A stretch of DNA of 64,000 nucleotides from Ustilago trichophora (GCA_900323505.1 OOIN01000003.1:744001-808000); one strand, 5' to 3'; shown: positions 1-11,442, numbered from the stretch's first letter. Numbers and translations: made by a program. The notes: generated from the sequence alone by a model not told the origin.

Positions 1-1616
1 CCACGAGTGTCTCGGTCAACTGAGTTTGAGTGTGGGGGCCTTTGCCCCAAGACGAAGACGCAGACGCGAAGGCTAAGATCAGGGACAGACTAGCGTATGC
101 TAAGGGGTGTTGTCTTCTGCTCAGCTAAATGTATCTTTGCACCTCGACACTCAAACGGATGCGACACAAAGTGCTGTGCAACAGGTTCCACAAGCCGACA
201 TGATGAAGAGTGTGGCGCAAGCGTGGGACAAAGCCGCCATCAGCCGGCGTCGACCCAATTGCACACGTACGCTGTAGTTGTGAGCTGCCTTGATACCAGT
301 ATCACAGATGAAAAGACAAGAATGCGATGCAACCAAGGCGCAAGCCCTTTCATGAACCCGATGTGGCCTGATCGCCAAGCCAAAAGGTGGCACCATCGTG
401 ATCTGAGACCAACACTTTGATGACAGCTTTGTCCGACTTCCGACGTTGAAATCTTCAGGGCCGACGGTCGCGACATGTCATTTTCTGCCAAAAAAATAAA
501 TAAATAAAAACCACTTTTTAGAGCTTGCCAAGCAACGTCGTCACTGCTTCCACAACACACGCAACTCCGAGTGTGACTGGCAAGGCAGACACTTGTGTTG
601 CATTGGTGTGCTCCTCCTGACCAAGTCTCAGCCACTTGCATTGGCGCCAAGCACGATGTGGACGGGTTCACAGCAAGCGGTGGATGTTGAAAGCGCCGTT
701 GCTTTGGTCCTGTCACAGCTCGTTGCCCTCTCTCTTTCCTCCCATCAACGCACACTTTGCTGCCCCTGATGTTCTCTGCTGTCCTCCTGCTTGACCTCGA
801 AGATCTGGGATTTTGCAAGAAGTTTCAGGATTCTAGGTTGTGCATAAGGACGTCCAGCCCCGGTGCGATGACCTTCTAAGCGTCTTGCTTGCAGAGTCGA
901 GCAAATGTTCCTGCCTCCGCCAGTTGGCGGGTTGTACAGTACAGTACAGTACACAGTTTGGCTAATAATGCCTACCTTATTCTGCAGCTCATCGGCAACC
1001 TCGCTGGACTGAGCCTCCTAGTCTTGGCGGATCCGCCAAGACTGCAACGATCATCAGCGAGAGTCGAGGCCTGAGTCAAGAGAAGTTCAATGTTGTGCAT
1101 TGCTTGCCGGAAAAGGTCGTGAAGCTGAGCCGAGCTCGTCAGCTCCACCAAGGGCTCAGCTCAGCTCTCGCTTCTCTACCCTGTTCCTATCGGAAGTCGA
1201 AACTTGCTTTCCCTTCCTGGCAAGTAGATGTAGATGTCCGAGACAATCAATCCACAGTCCGCTTCCACTCTTAACTAGGCCTCCTGTTCTTACCTCTTCC
1301 CTTGTCCTTTCCCTCCTTCCATCCTACCACCACCATCCATCTTTGTCCTTCACCACCTGAGCATCTTTCTCATCTTTCGAGGCTGGTCCTCCCATTTCGC
1401 GTCCTTTCTGTCCTTTCCTTCTACTTCCGACGCCGAATTCGCTCTTTACACCCGGCCTGGTGCCTTCCACTCCGCAAGTCTCGCTTACATCTGACTGGTT
1501 CAGATCCCATCGACTTGCCTTACATTCTTTTCCTTACCTCGCCATTATACAGACACGTCTCCGGAAGACCTTATTTGTATCTCCTTCGATCGCTTCTCTA
1601 GCCTGCGCCAGCCATC
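1..1616. other. Intergenic/upstream region of the glucanase gene
   Basis: I find no convincing gene here. The open frames present are short, low in complexity or lack an ATG. The stretch just before 1617 is rich in C and T, as is common in fungal promoters and leaders. A pentanucleotide repeat lies at 934-953 and an A-rich run at about 490-511. The left edge could hold the end of a gene lying mostly outside the window, but nothing supports that. Confidence 0.5.
934..953. repeat. GTACA pentanucleotide microsatellite, four units
   Basis: Four perfect GTACA units lie 663 bp upstream of the glucanase ATG. The same pentamer in the opposite orientation (TGTAC, six units) occurs at 35401-35430, upstream of the BEM2-like gene. 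Confidence 0.85.
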
Positions 1617-3734
1617 ATGAGGCTTTTCCCTAGAGACACGAGCCTGAATGCTGTTGCCAGCGCGCTATCGCTCGCCGCGGCAAACTACAAGCCGATTCCT
1701 CAGCTTCCTACTGCCAACCAGAGCACTTCGATCTCCGACGCAGGTGCAGGTCGCAACACCCTAACCAACAAAGCCAACTCCTTCCAGGTTCAAAAGACTG
1801 GTTCCACCACCGACTGGACCGCTACTCACAAGTCTTCCGACTGGGGTGTTCCTTCTACCCTCTATGTTCCCGTCGCGTCCTCCAACCAGACCATTGGCGG
1901 CGACACTGATGCAGCCCGAAAGCTGGCTTCGTCGCGAAAGGTAGGTCCAGGTGGCTGTCCCTTCTCCACTGGATACACGCCTCGAGGTGGATGGGATGCG
2001 CTGCCTCCCCCTGTCTTTCCCGGCTTCGACCCTGTCAAGGCCACCATCATGCGATACCGCCAGCAGCAGGGTGTCAACCTTGGTGCTTGGTTCGTCCAAG
2101 AGGGCTGGATGGAGGGCGGCTTCATGTCGTGCGCCACAGGCACCAAGCAGGCCGAGTTTGACATCCTGGATGGCTTCGGCACCTCCAAGGACGGTCTCAC
2201 CTCAGCTCGTGCCTACATGGAGCAGCGCTGGGACACCTGGATCACCGAGGATGATTTCCGCAACCTCGCTCAGCAGGGCATCAACACTGTTCGTCTGCCT
2301 ATCGGGTATTGGTCTGCCGGTCCCTACTTTACTCACTACAGCCCCTTCGAACAGTATCGATCGGTCTACGAGTACAGCTGGCGCTACATTGCGCGAGCCA
2401 TCAACTGGGCTGCCAAGTACGACATTGGTGTCATTGTCGATCTTCACGGAGCATATGGCTCTCAGAACGGCCAAGCCCACTCGGGTCTCAACGATGGAAA
2501 CATCCAATGGTACAACTCTTGGAATCAGGGCCTCACCACCGAGCTCCTCGTGTGGATCGCGAAGGAGATCTCGGATGTGACCAACGTCATCGGTATTCAA
2601 TTGCTCAACGAGCCTCAGAACCGTGACAGCTACTGGAATTGGCTCCCGACCGCCATGGATGCCATGCGTGCCGCTTCGCCGTATGCCAAGACCATCCCTC
2701 TTTACTTCCACGACGCTTTCGTCCTGGAAAAGGGCGCAGCCTTTGTATCCAAGCGTTCCGATTTCGTCATCTCGGACCACCACGCCTACTACGTCTACAC
2801 TCCTTCCGACCAAGCCCTCTCCGCCCAGGGTCACATCTCCAAGCTCGATGGCTCCATCTTCAACCAATTTGCCCAGCAGTCCTCCGTCGCTCGTCGTAAC
2901 CTTATCGTCGGCGAATGGTCCTGTGCTCTCGCCTGGAGCTCGATTCAAAACAGCAAGAACCCAGACAAGGATCAGACCGAGTTCTGCCAAACCCAACAAG
3001 ACATTTGGCAGACGACTGGCTCCGGTTGGACCTTCTGGTCGTACAAGATGGAGAATTGTGATCAGAACTCGGGTTGGTGTTTCCAAAGTGCTTCTAGGAA
3101 GTTCCTCCAGGGCGCCTTCTCCTCGTGGGGTCTTCCCGTTTCTTCCACTTCCCTCGCTGGGAACGTGACAGGAGACAAGATCAACTTTGTCTCCCCCATC
3201 CGTACTGAGATCAGCCGTGTTCGTCTCCCGACCAACAGCACTGCTATCAAGTCGGCCAAGTCCTTCCTTGCTGTTGGCGAAACCGATGATAACGAAGACG
3301 ACGAGGATGTGTTTGGCAAAGTTGGACCCAACGGATTCGGTCGTTCGCTCTTTGAACCTCCTCAGAACAGCACCATCGAACCAGCAGTCGAGCGCGGCAT
3401 TGGAGGATACACCACCTTTGCTGCCCGCCAAGCGCAACAAGATCGCCTGGTGAACCGAGCCGCTGCACCCGCTAACAACGCAACCGTCTCCAGCCGAGGC
3501 TTTTCAGACGGCTTCTACACATCGCGCATCCTCGCCGCTTCTACAGACTCGCTCTCCCGTCTTGGTTTCGCGAACCAGTACCAGCTCGACACGTTCAAGT
3601 CGTACGTCACAGCTGGTCACTTTAAGAGCAGTGACGAGGCTGCCTACAACGCACAGTTCGTCGCTGGTGTTCAAGCTGCTGAGAACGCGATCAGCTATAT
3701 TGTCTCGAGCTACGCCAAGAAGGCAAATGCTTGA
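1617..3734 (+). CDS. Exo-1,3-beta-glucanase, glycoside hydrolase family 5
   Basis: This 705-residue protein should hydrolyse beta-1,3-glucan in the cell wall, as fungal Exg1-type enzymes do. The GH5 core runs from about residue 140 to 500 and opens with the family's RQ-x-GVNLGAW-type strand. The proton donor is Glu332 in the LLNEPQ motif. The nucleophile is Glu433 in VGEWS. Their spacing of about 100 residues matches Exg1-type enzymes. An aromatic motif follows the nucleophile (GWTFWSYK). The start is the first ATG after a pyrimidine-rich leader. The N-terminus has only a weak hydrophobic stretch (about 13-22), so secretion by a classical signal peptide is uncertain. About 200 residues follow the catalytic domain, polar and alanine-rich, with an acidic patch near residue 560 and no GPI-type hydrophobic tail. 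The gene converges on ATG2, with 249 bp between stops. Confidence 0.93.
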   Translation: MRLFPRDTSLNAVASALSLAAANYKPIPQLPTANQSTSISDAGAGRNTLTNKANSFQVQKTGSTTDWTATHKSSDWGVPSTLYVPVASSNQTIGGDTDAARKLASSRKVGPGGCPFSTGYTPRGGWDALPPPVFPGFDPVKATIMRYRQQQGVNLGAWFVQEGWMEGGFMSCATGTKQAEFDILDGFGTSKDGLTSARAYMEQRWDTWITEDDFRNLAQQGINTVRLPIGYWSAGPYFTHYSPFEQYRSVYEYSWRYIARAINWAAKYDIGVIVDLHGAYGSQNGQAHSGLNDGNIQWYNSWNQGLTTELLVWIAKEISDVTNVIGIQLLNEPQNRDSYWNWLPTAMDAMRAASPYAKTIPLYFHDAFVLEKGAAFVSKRSDFVISDHHAYYVYTPSDQALSAQGHISKLDGSIFNQFAQQSSVARRNLIVGEWSCALAWSSIQNSKNPDKDQTEFCQTQQDIWQTTGSGWTFWSYKMENCDQNSGWCFQSASRKFLQGAFSSWGLPVSSTSLAGNVTGDKINFVSPIRTEISRVRLPTNSTAIKSAKSFLAVGETDDNEDDEDVFGKVGPNGFGRSLFEPPQNSTIEPAVERGIGGYTTFAARQAQQDRLVNRAAAPANNATVSSRGFSDGFYTSRILAASTDSLSRLGFANQYQLDTFKSYVTAGHFKSSDEAAYNAQFVAGVQAAENAISYIVSSYAKKANA

Positions 3735-3983
3735 TACCGCACTCCCCGTTCCTTTCCCCTTCCCCCCAATGTCGAGCATGAATAGCTTGTAGAATGCGTT
3801 GGAATGCAGTCCCAGTAGCACGTGCGATACTTTTTCAGCTCAGTGCCTTGATGAACATCGAGCCAGCCCAAACAGGAGAGAATCTCGTTGATCACTGTGC
3901 TTATGAGTACGAAACACAAAGTGAGATTGAAACGAATCGAGATGCGATGCTGACTTTGAACCTTGAAATGTGATGTGCCGCCT

Positions 3984-6900
3984 TTATCGACCCCGGTTAC
4001 TAGGCAACTTGTACTTGCCCTCCTTGACATTCTCCGAATCACCCAAGGTGACCTGCACACCTTGCATCGTCTTTGCTATTGCTTGAGTGGCGCCTCTTGC
4101 GCCTCTCAGAATAGCGATGGGAACAGCCTTGACGACCGGTCTGCTGGATCCTGCTGCTCCCCCGCCGCTTCCCCCTGCGCCACTGCTGCTGGTGCTGCCG
4201 CTGTCAGGTTCGTATACTTCCATTGGGATGGCGAGGATCGTCTGTGCCGCAGAAGTCAATCCTTCGGTCAAGCCGAAATACGCCTGCGAAAGAGCATCAC
4301 GCATGTTGTCCGGTTGGGAGGCGTATCTGCTAACCATACTTTCGTCTTTCTCTTCCACCCACGATGCACCCATCCCTGACGTCGTCGAGGAGACCATGAT
4401 GCTCTCGCTCAACGAGGCGTAGCTGTCCGAAGAGCTATCTGGGCCCACCGCACGGGCGGTGACAGCTGCCGGCATCTCTCCACCAAGAATATGCTCAGCC
4501 TGCTCCAAGATCACCTGTGTTCCCGTCGCCAACCGAGCGCCCAACTTGACCGCTTCCAGTGCTGTACTCTTTGCAAAGCTCGTCGCGCCCTTCTGCATTC
4601 CCCTCAGCACTCTTCCGTCCTTGTGATACTGCTCGATGGGAAGCAGGACCAGATCTGCTAGACCGGCGCCGACGTTTACGAGACTGCGAATGGGACCCAA
4701 GCCAGACAAGAAATCGGCCAGCTGATTGGCCTTCACATCCGGCGTCCAGATGTCGTTGAGCGTGTCGAACAGTCGTGCCCATCCATTGATGCCGCGCAAA
4801 GTGATGTGGCGCAGCACCATCTCCGAACCCTCGAAATGGAAAAAATTCATTAGCTCGATCGTTTTGCCCTGTCGCAAGAGGTTGTAGTCGACTCGTTTTG
4901 GCTTATAGTCGAGCTTGATTTTGATCGGCAGCACTTCGGCGAACTGAACAAAGGGAAGCGGCGGTCCTGTGGGCTCTGACACCGGTGGCGGCGCCTTCTG
5001 ACCAGGCGCTTTGAACGTGAAGAACTTCTTCAAAAAGTCGAGCGCATCCTGATCAACGTGCAGTCGAAGAGGTGAGATCTTGGCACGCATTCGGACCTCT
5101 GGCGTTTCGGATGCAGACACATCGTCAAGCACATCGCCTTGAGGGCGCACATTGAGAATCTCAACTTTGACCATCTTGCTTTCGGTGTTAGTGTCGTGAC
5201 GCAAGGCAGCATTGCGATCCTGCATCTCGGTTAGGAACGTTCGCCAAGTCGACGTTTTGATGTTGTCGATGATCTCGAATTTTCGCGCGTTCACTGCGAT
5301 TCGTGACACGATGTGGCTTGGTTGAGAAGGATCGGCTTTGTCGAACTCGACCTCAAGACCGCGGAAGTTGAAGTCGATCAGGGAGCGCGCTGAACGTTGC
5401 AGCTTGCTCTGCTGGGTGCCAGAGGCTGAAGAGGCTGCCGAGCTGCCAGAACGAGAGTCCCGTTGATCACGTCGCACCGTTGGGAGCGTCTGCCAAGAAG
5501 CAGTTGCATCGCTGTCAGCAGTCGACGCAGCATCCGAGTGGTCGCCAAACTCCTCTTCCACTGCTTGCATCATCTCTTCCGGATCCATCTCGGCAGGGAT
5601 GTTCGGCAAGCTCATGTGGATCGAATCGAGGAGGTTGCTAGTGGCAGCTTCGACGCTGTCATCCGGCACCTGTCCTGCTGCCAGCAGCTGCTTGATCTTT
5701 TGCAGACGCTTGCGTACCAGTTTGGCCTCTTGTTGAACCGCCTCGCGCGTAGATGACCAGTCGTAGCCCGAGTGAAGGCGGATCGACAGATCAAAGTTGC
5801 TTACACGGACGCGCACCGAGCTTGCCGTTGGTCCCAGCGCAGACTCAACATGAGGTTGCAGCCCAGGATCCGTAAAGTATTCTCGCACTGGACGAATACC
5901 TTTGGGGTCGAGAAGACGCACTGTGACATCCTCGTCGGCAAAGATAACAGTGTCTGTCCGAGGGGCGAGGAGGGACAGCGAAGCGACCGACTCGCCGCCA
6001 AAAAACTCGTCAGAGTCAAGGGTCGTCTCGACGATCTCGGGATGATATCGACCCTTTGCACCGAGGAAGGCTGCATCGGATGGCACATCGTCGTCCACCA
6101 GATCGGCCTCCACAGGCAAAGGCGTCGCAAGTCGGTAGGCGTTGTCCTCGATGCCTGACATCAGCTCGGCCATTCGGTCAAAGTGACCGTCAGACATCGG
6201 GGAGTTCTGCGACAAGGCATCATTTGTATGTGCATTGCGGCTACCGTCGCGCTTCGACGGCGCCGGCGGCGTGCTTTCGCTTTGGGACAAGGTCGGCTCT
6301 GAAGCTGCTTTTTCTGACGCTGAGGCCTGCGTTGCTGTTATAGCACCAACGAGATCAGTCACAATGCCGAGTGTGTCAGCCGTTGCTTGGAGTTTGACGC
6401 GAAGTTTTGTGATTCTAACATCGACCTCGGGCCGGGTGAGCGTGTTGAAATTGATGCTGCCTTTGCTTTCGGGTATGTGCACGAGACGAGCGTAGCAACT
6501 ACGGCTCCAGTGGTCGGAGGCTGATTTCGGTACCGATCGATGCGATGAGGTAGCATTGACCTCTGACTCGATCGCAAAGAGATCGAGGTTTCCGATGGCC
6601 AGCTTGACGGCAGTCTTGGGAGCATGCGAAGTGAGTTTTGTTTTGACTGAAGCTTCACCGATGGCCACAGCGGCACGATTACCTGTGTGAGGCGGCGCAA
6701 CGTAGATCGAACAGTCCTTGGCCTTGAAGCTGATTCGCGTCACTTCATTTGGTTCGACATTCTCAAAGACACCGGCAGGTGCCTGGAAGAGTCTCTTGAC
6801 GCGTGGGATAAGTTCCTGGTCGAACGATGGCGCAAGCGTCACTGAGCAGAGCGTCAGATCGACGTTCTGTTCGCGATAGCTCGTGCCAGGCTCAGCATAC

Positions 6901-9900
6901 GCTTCGAGCACAAGTAGCAACATTGTGTTGCGGTCCCGGTCGTCGAGACTTTTCTCCATGGTCCTGAAAGCCAGAAGCGAGCTTGAAGTCTCCTCGGAAG
7001 CACTCCCTGCTTCGACGCTGAGCTGCATCTGTGGCACTCTGACCTCAATACGAGTGATGCTACGAGCTTTGTCGGTGTCAGATAGAAGCTCAAAGTCTGA
7101 TGTCACGAGCAAAAGGCTTTTCGGACGAGCGATCTTGCTACCAGCAGTGGTCGCATCGCCGGTGAGGCCCGGCAGCCAAAGGCGAATGGATGCTTCGGTG
7201 ATTCTAACGAGCAGCGACGAATTCTTGGTGCTAGGGCGAGCGGTAGCTGTCGAATCGGTACTGGCAGACATGATGGACATGCCTGCGCGACTGCCAAAGA
7301 AGCGGCTGCCCAAGATTTTGAGCCCCTCAGCGTCTAGCGAATCGGACTCGTCCAAGTCTTCGGAGTTCCACAAGTTGATCGACTGTGTCAAGTCATCGGC
7401 CATGTACTGGAGCGAGTCGAGCTGCCCCTTGCCGAGCTCCACTTTGATCGAAGGTACAGAAAGGCTGCAGCGATCCTTCAGAGGGTAGCTGCACGATTGC
7501 CCCTCGCCTCGATCTGGTCTCGAGTCTGGGCAGCTTGAGAATTGCATTCGCGGAAGTAGCTTGCTTGGCGAGTTTGCAAATGGCCCTTGCTCGAGTTGGT
7601 CATCGTGACATGTCTCTACCAAGGCGAAAACGAGTGCGCGAGACTCCAAAGGAAGAGCAAGGTACGCAGAAATCTTTTCTGCACCGACACGACCGGTCAC
7701 AACGGGATCTCGGTCCTGCCAATGGTGCCTGGCCGCGGAAGTGGGGGCAAAACGAACGCCGCCGGACGCCTTTTGCGTCTCGGAAAGGCCTGATCGCACG
7801 TCAAGGCCTTGGACTTGAAGGACGAGGATGCCGGATCTCCTTTCCAGCCCGCTTCGCCTCGTGGAATTTAGATCACGTCCAGCGAGCGCAGCCGGGTCGT
7901 ACGATACTTTGGGAGTCCTGATATCGAGGCGGACCAAGCTGATCTTCAGATCGAGGCTGTATGCGCTCTCCTTGCCAGTGGCGGCAGACGTGGCAAGATC
8001 TTCGAGCAAGTCCGACGCTTGAATTGTCGCAACACTTGTTGCGAGCGTCGCGATGGAGTCGGTAAGCTCATGATTTGAATCCGTATCTTGGAAGGTGGCA
8101 AGTTGAGCAGCTGCGAATCTGCGCAAAGCTGGCATAAGGCGTGTCACGAGAGAGATGTCGACAAAGCAATGAACAGGGGCTACCGATGTGATAACGTGGC
8201 CTGTGTCCTCTTGTTTTTTGGGTGGAAAGACAGACACGGTAATGCTGGGTGGTGCTGCTTCGGACCTATTACCTTGTGACGTGGTGGAGGCCTTCGAAGA
8301 TGGTTTTAGCTTCCAGCCCCGGTCACCATAAGCAGTGCGGAAGTATGGGCTCGCCCCCGAAAGTGACGGATTCGGACGACCTTCGGCCGCCGTGAAGCGC
8401 GCAGCCCTCACAGAGCTCGAGTTTTCGTTCGCCGCACCAGCAGGACGCTGAGCAGCTACTGAGTGAGGAACACTGTAGCGCCAGTCGAAAACGTCAACCG
8501 TGCTACTGGCATAGTCGCGTCGAGAATTTCTGGGAGTTCTGGTGCTTGTGTCGGTCGAATGGACCAAATTTGGGTCCAAGATGAGGATAGGCAGCAAACG
8601 CGACGCCTCGGACGGAGCGGGCTCGAACAGGGAGGCAGGCAGATGCTCAAAAAGTCCAAGGTCATCGATAGTGACTTGGAGCTTCGGCTGCGTCTGCGCA
8701 GTCCTGATGCTGCCTAGTTCGTCAGCGAAGAGCGCCACGAGCTTATCGCACCGCAGTCGAAGATGACCAAAGTCCGGATGCGAGCGAGACGGACGGGCCC
8801 AGAAAGCAGCCAGAGAGGACAAAGTTGTTGAATCGGCTGTTGGATCTTCGTACCCAATGATGAGGTTGAAGCTACTGATTTCACAAGACAGCGCAATCTT
8901 TCTTGGAACAGATGGGCTCGGAGCTAACGGGCTCGACTGTGACTTTGCTTGCGTTGGACTAGACGGTGCTTTTGCTGACGCGGAGCTGTGGGAGAACATG
9001 CGAGCTAAGGTCATGAGCAGACTTGCATGATCAATGAAGAAGACGGCAGCGGCGTTTCCGATCTGGACGTCAATGTTGGTGCTGAAGCCCACAAGTCGTT
9101 GATCTGTACGGCGCGAAGCTATACCGGGAGCGGGCATTTCCTGGCGCTCTTTGATGGTCCTGAGTGTCAACGTTACGGGCTCTTGGCCCATACTGAAGAG
9201 CAAGTGTTGTGTGCCGGCATGAGATAAATGTTCTAATGATGTGGCGGCCGGAGCAGAGAAGGTCTCGTTCGGACGCTCAGGCGCTTCTTGGAAAGCTGAC
9301 GCCCCGACGGCACTTTCATAGAGGCTGGCAGATGACTCTTGCAGGGAGGCGGTCGACTGATCCATGTTCTGGACTGCCTGAGATCTCCCAAAAGATTCAT
9401 CTTGAAATGAGGATTCGGACGAAAAGGACGAGGATGGGTCTTGGTTTCCACTTGGCTGTCGTTTGTCTCGAAGCCAAAGTTCGATGTCTTGGAGCTCGAG
9501 CGTTCTCACTGTTTCGCTCATGAAGCGGCGTTGCGAAGGGCCTGGATTTTTTGGAGCGCTGTCTTGCGCCAATGTGTTGTTGTTGCTTGGATCGCGCTGG
9601 TCAGAGCGGGTGTTGGAGCTGTGAAGATTTGCGCTCTTGAGTATGAAAGAGAGATCGACAGCATCGGACTCGAGATGAAGCTGCACATTCTCGATGGCGA
9701 CCTTGAGACGAGTGAGCAACGCCTCAACGTAGGTTGCGATCATGGACCCTTTCTCCTCGTTGGTCTGTTGCTGTGTGTGTTGGAGATCTTCAGGGCTGAG
9801 GGATTGATGTATGGACTGTTCGAGCTGGTTGGCCTCCTCATCTTCGACCAAGATGTGGCTAGCTGCACTGGCGAATGACGCAGCGAGGTCCTCAGTAGGG

Positions 9901-10292
9901 TTGAAGGGTCTCGTAGGATCCTGAGGTGCAGGTTTGATACGGACCGAGATGTCGGATACTGTTATGGAGAGCTCTCCACTCCAGAAGTTGGGGACTGGAA
10001 GCTGGATGAGGATTCTTCCGATCTCTCCCGCCACAAAGGTGATCGGAAGCGATGGAAGTCGGCTGTTGATGGCATCTGCGTCGAGCTGGATATTGCGGAC
10101 CTCAATTCGGCCGCTACCAATGCCGGCGTCTATCTGGGCGAGATCGAGCTGACCTCCATCGACGAGATGTCCGAGCGTTCTTTTGAGGAGGTAGGAGAGG
10201 ATCCGTTTCTGCAGGTTGGCTGAGAGGGAGAAGGCCGAGACGGAAGAGAGATCCCAGCCGGACAAGAAAGACGGTAGGAAGTAGGAAGCCAT
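3984..10292 (-). CDS. ATG2: Autophagy-related protein 2 (lipid transfer protein)
   Basis: This single uninterrupted frame encodes 2102 residues. It begins with a chorein-type N-terminal domain (about 1-115). The C-terminal part holds the ATG2-specific block (about 1785-1940), including a conserved region around NFFHFEGSEM and a helix running LPIEQYHKDGRV. A glycine/serine-rich tail follows before the last helical segment. In the family, ATG2 is a rod-shaped bridge that moves phospholipids from the ER to the growing phagophore, working with ATG9 and ATG18. The middle is poorly conserved and rich in Ser/Ala, as usual for fungal ATG2. The length exceeds yeast Atg2 (about 1590 residues), mainly through disordered insertions. 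Confusion with VPS13 is unlikely because the C-terminal block is ATG2-like and no VPS13 adaptor-binding repeats are seen. Confidence 0.93.
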   Translation of the reverse strand: MASYFLPSFLSGWDLSSVSAFSLSANLQKRILSYLLKRTLGHLVDGGQLDLAQIDAGIGSGRIEVRNIQLDADAINSRLPSLPITFVAGEIGRILIQLPVPNFWSGELSITVSDISVRIKPAPQDPTRPFNPTEDLAASFASAASHILVEDEEANQLEQSIHQSLSPEDLQHTQQQTNEEKGSMIATYVEALLTRLKVAIENVQLHLESDAVDLSFILKSANLHSSNTRSDQRDPSNNNTLAQDSAPKNPGPSQRRFMSETVRTLELQDIELWLRDKRQPSGNQDPSSSFSSESSFQDESFGRSQAVQNMDQSTASLQESSASLYESAVGASAFQEAPERPNETFSAPAATSLEHLSHAGTQHLLFSMGQEPVTLTLRTIKERQEMPAPGIASRRTDQRLVGFSTNIDVQIGNAAAVFFIDHASLLMTLARMFSHSSASAKAPSSPTQAKSQSSPLAPSPSVPRKIALSCEISSFNLIIGYEDPTADSTTLSSLAAFWARPSRSHPDFGHLRLRCDKLVALFADELGSIRTAQTQPKLQVTIDDLGLFEHLPASLFEPAPSEASRLLPILILDPNLVHSTDTSTRTPRNSRRDYASSTVDVFDWRYSVPHSVAAQRPAGAANENSSSVRAARFTAAEGRPNPSLSGASPYFRTAYGDRGWKLKPSSKASTTSQGNRSEAAPPSITVSVFPPKKQEDTGHVITSVAPVHCFVDISLVTRLMPALRRFAAAQLATFQDTDSNHELTDSIATLATSVATIQASDLLEDLATSAATGKESAYSLDLKISLVRLDIRTPKVSYDPAALAGRDLNSTRRSGLERRSGILVLQVQGLDVRSGLSETQKASGGVRFAPTSAARHHWQDRDPVVTGRVGAEKISAYLALPLESRALVFALVETCHDDQLEQGPFANSPSKLLPRMQFSSCPDSRPDRGEGQSCSYPLKDRCSLSVPSIKVELGKGQLDSLQYMADDLTQSINLWNSEDLDESDSLDAEGLKILGSRFFGSRAGMSIMSASTDSTATARPSTKNSSLLVRITEASIRLWLPGLTGDATTAGSKIARPKSLLLVTSDFELLSDTDKARSITRIEVRVPQMQLSVEAGSASEETSSSLLAFRTMEKSLDDRDRNTMLLLVLEAYAEPGTSYREQNVDLTLCSVTLAPSFDQELIPRVKRLFQAPAGVFENVEPNEVTRISFKAKDCSIYVAPPHTGNRAAVAIGEASVKTKLTSHAPKTAVKLAIGNLDLFAIESEVNATSSHRSVPKSASDHWSRSCYARLVHIPESKGSINFNTLTRPEVDVRITKLRVKLQATADTLGIVTDLVGAITATQASASEKAASEPTLSQSESTPPAPSKRDGSRNAHTNDALSQNSPMSDGHFDRMAELMSGIEDNAYRLATPLPVEADLVDDDVPSDAAFLGAKGRYHPEIVETTLDSDEFFGGESVASLSLLAPRTDTVIFADEDVTVRLLDPKGIRPVREYFTDPGLQPHVESALGPTASSVRVRVSNFDLSIRLHSGYDWSSTREAVQQEAKLVRKRLQKIKQLLAAGQVPDDSVEAATSNLLDSIHMSLPNIPAEMDPEEMMQAVEEEFGDHSDAASTADSDATASWQTLPTVRRDQRDSRSGSSAASSASGTQQSKLQRSARSLIDFNFRGLEVEFDKADPSQPSHIVSRIAVNARKFEIIDNIKTSTWRTFLTEMQDRNAALRHDTNTESKMVKVEILNVRPQGDVLDDVSASETPEVRMRAKISPLRLHVDQDALDFLKKFFTFKAPGQKAPPPVSEPTGPPLPFVQFAEVLPIKIKLDYKPKRVDYNLLRQGKTIELMNFFHFEGSEMVLRHITLRGINGWARLFDTLNDIWTPDVKANQLADFLSGLGPIRSLVNVGAGLADLVLLPIEQYHKDGRVLRGMQKGATSFAKSTALEAVKLGARLATGTQVILEQAEHILGGEMPAAVTARAVGPDSSSDSYASLSESIMVSSTTSGMGASWVEEKDESMVSRYASQPDNMRDALSQAYFGLTEGLTSAAQTILAIPMEVYEPDSGSTSSSGAGGSGGGAAGSSRPVVKAVPIAILRGARGATQAIAKTMQGVQVTLGDSENVKEGKYKLPSNRGR

Positions 10293-11442
10293 GCTGCCGG
10301 TCGAGAGTCGTGTGCAGCTGCACTATCACATGCTCTTGTCGATAGAGTGGCTTGACCGCCTGACCACCAGAGCACCGACGAAAGTGCAGTTGACAGTTCG
10401 TCGGAAAGAGGTGGGAGCTTCTGTGTAATTCCTCTTCAAGGTGCGAGTATAGATGTAGAATCGAGATTCTTGTCGGCTTGTGAGCATTAGTAACAAGGTC
10501 CTGCAAGAGGGTTGCTGAGCTTGGGGAGGACACAAGGTGTGCTTCACCGCTATCTGTGAATGAATCACTTCGAATCAGGGTCCAAGCAAGCTGCGTTTCT
10601 CCACATTCCCAATTTTTTTTCCTCTTGCCCTGTTAGGCCGACTGTTCTCGCATTCAAGGACAGGCTTTTGCAAAGAGATCCTGAATTGTGTGATGTTGTA
10701 ACCAGCCCAGAACCCTTGTTCTCAGCCAGATACAAGTCAGGCTACCTAGCATACTGAACCAACCTCTGCCCAAGAAGACCCCTGCCTCAATTCAACATCC
10801 TTTCTACTTTCTTCCATATGTCTGGGCATGAAAGATGCTGCTGATGGCAACATCAAAACAAACAAAGCTTGAGCTGGTTGGATCAACTTGGCCTATTCTA
10901 CAGGAAGGGGGTCAACTTAATACTGAAACTTTGGTATAAAATCCCTGACAACTTGTGAATTACCAGGTACACAGCACAGTAGCCACGATTGCAATATGGG
11001 CATTCCAGATGTTTAAGGGCAGACACTACCAACTTCACATTATTGCTTTGTTCTACTAGATTTCATAGCATCTTACAGAAGCAAGCCACCCACAGAAGCT
11101 CTCCTGAGAAACCTCAAAGTGTGCTTTCAGTGCTTTCAACCTCACAGTCTTTTGCACCTCCTAGTAAAGGTTTTCAGCACAGAAAAGGATTTTTGTACAT
11201 CTGTGAAGTCTGACCCAAAACTGCCTCCTTCTTGCCAGACCTGCTCAATTTCTCTTGTGTGGACTTCTTACCTGTTTGCATTGTGTCTATTGCTATCTTG
11301 CCACATGTAGAGTACCTGTCCAAGAGTTAGTGAACATTGAAATAAATTCTAATTATCCAGTGGTCACATGTGAACTGGTTGTCATCATCAATGTCCAATA
11401 CTACCACCATCACCATATGCAAGAAACCTTGATTTGCCTGTC
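10293..11442. other. Gene-free stretch upstream of ATG2 and left edge of the accessory island
   Basis: This holds the ATG2 promoter side and then sequence that looks more AT-rich than the flanking genes. I see no reading frame with coding character on either strand. It may include the lost 5' end of the Tc1-like element that follows, but no terminal inverted repeat was recognised. Confidence 0.5.

Noticed and set aside
97..420. 107-codon frame near the left edge
   Set aside because: Cys-rich random-looking translation, an overlapping open frame on the other strand and no support.
2202..3440. 412-codon frame antisense to the glucanase gene
   Set aside because: It mirrors the codon bias of a GH5 gene with clear catalytic motifs; its translation has no recognisable domain.
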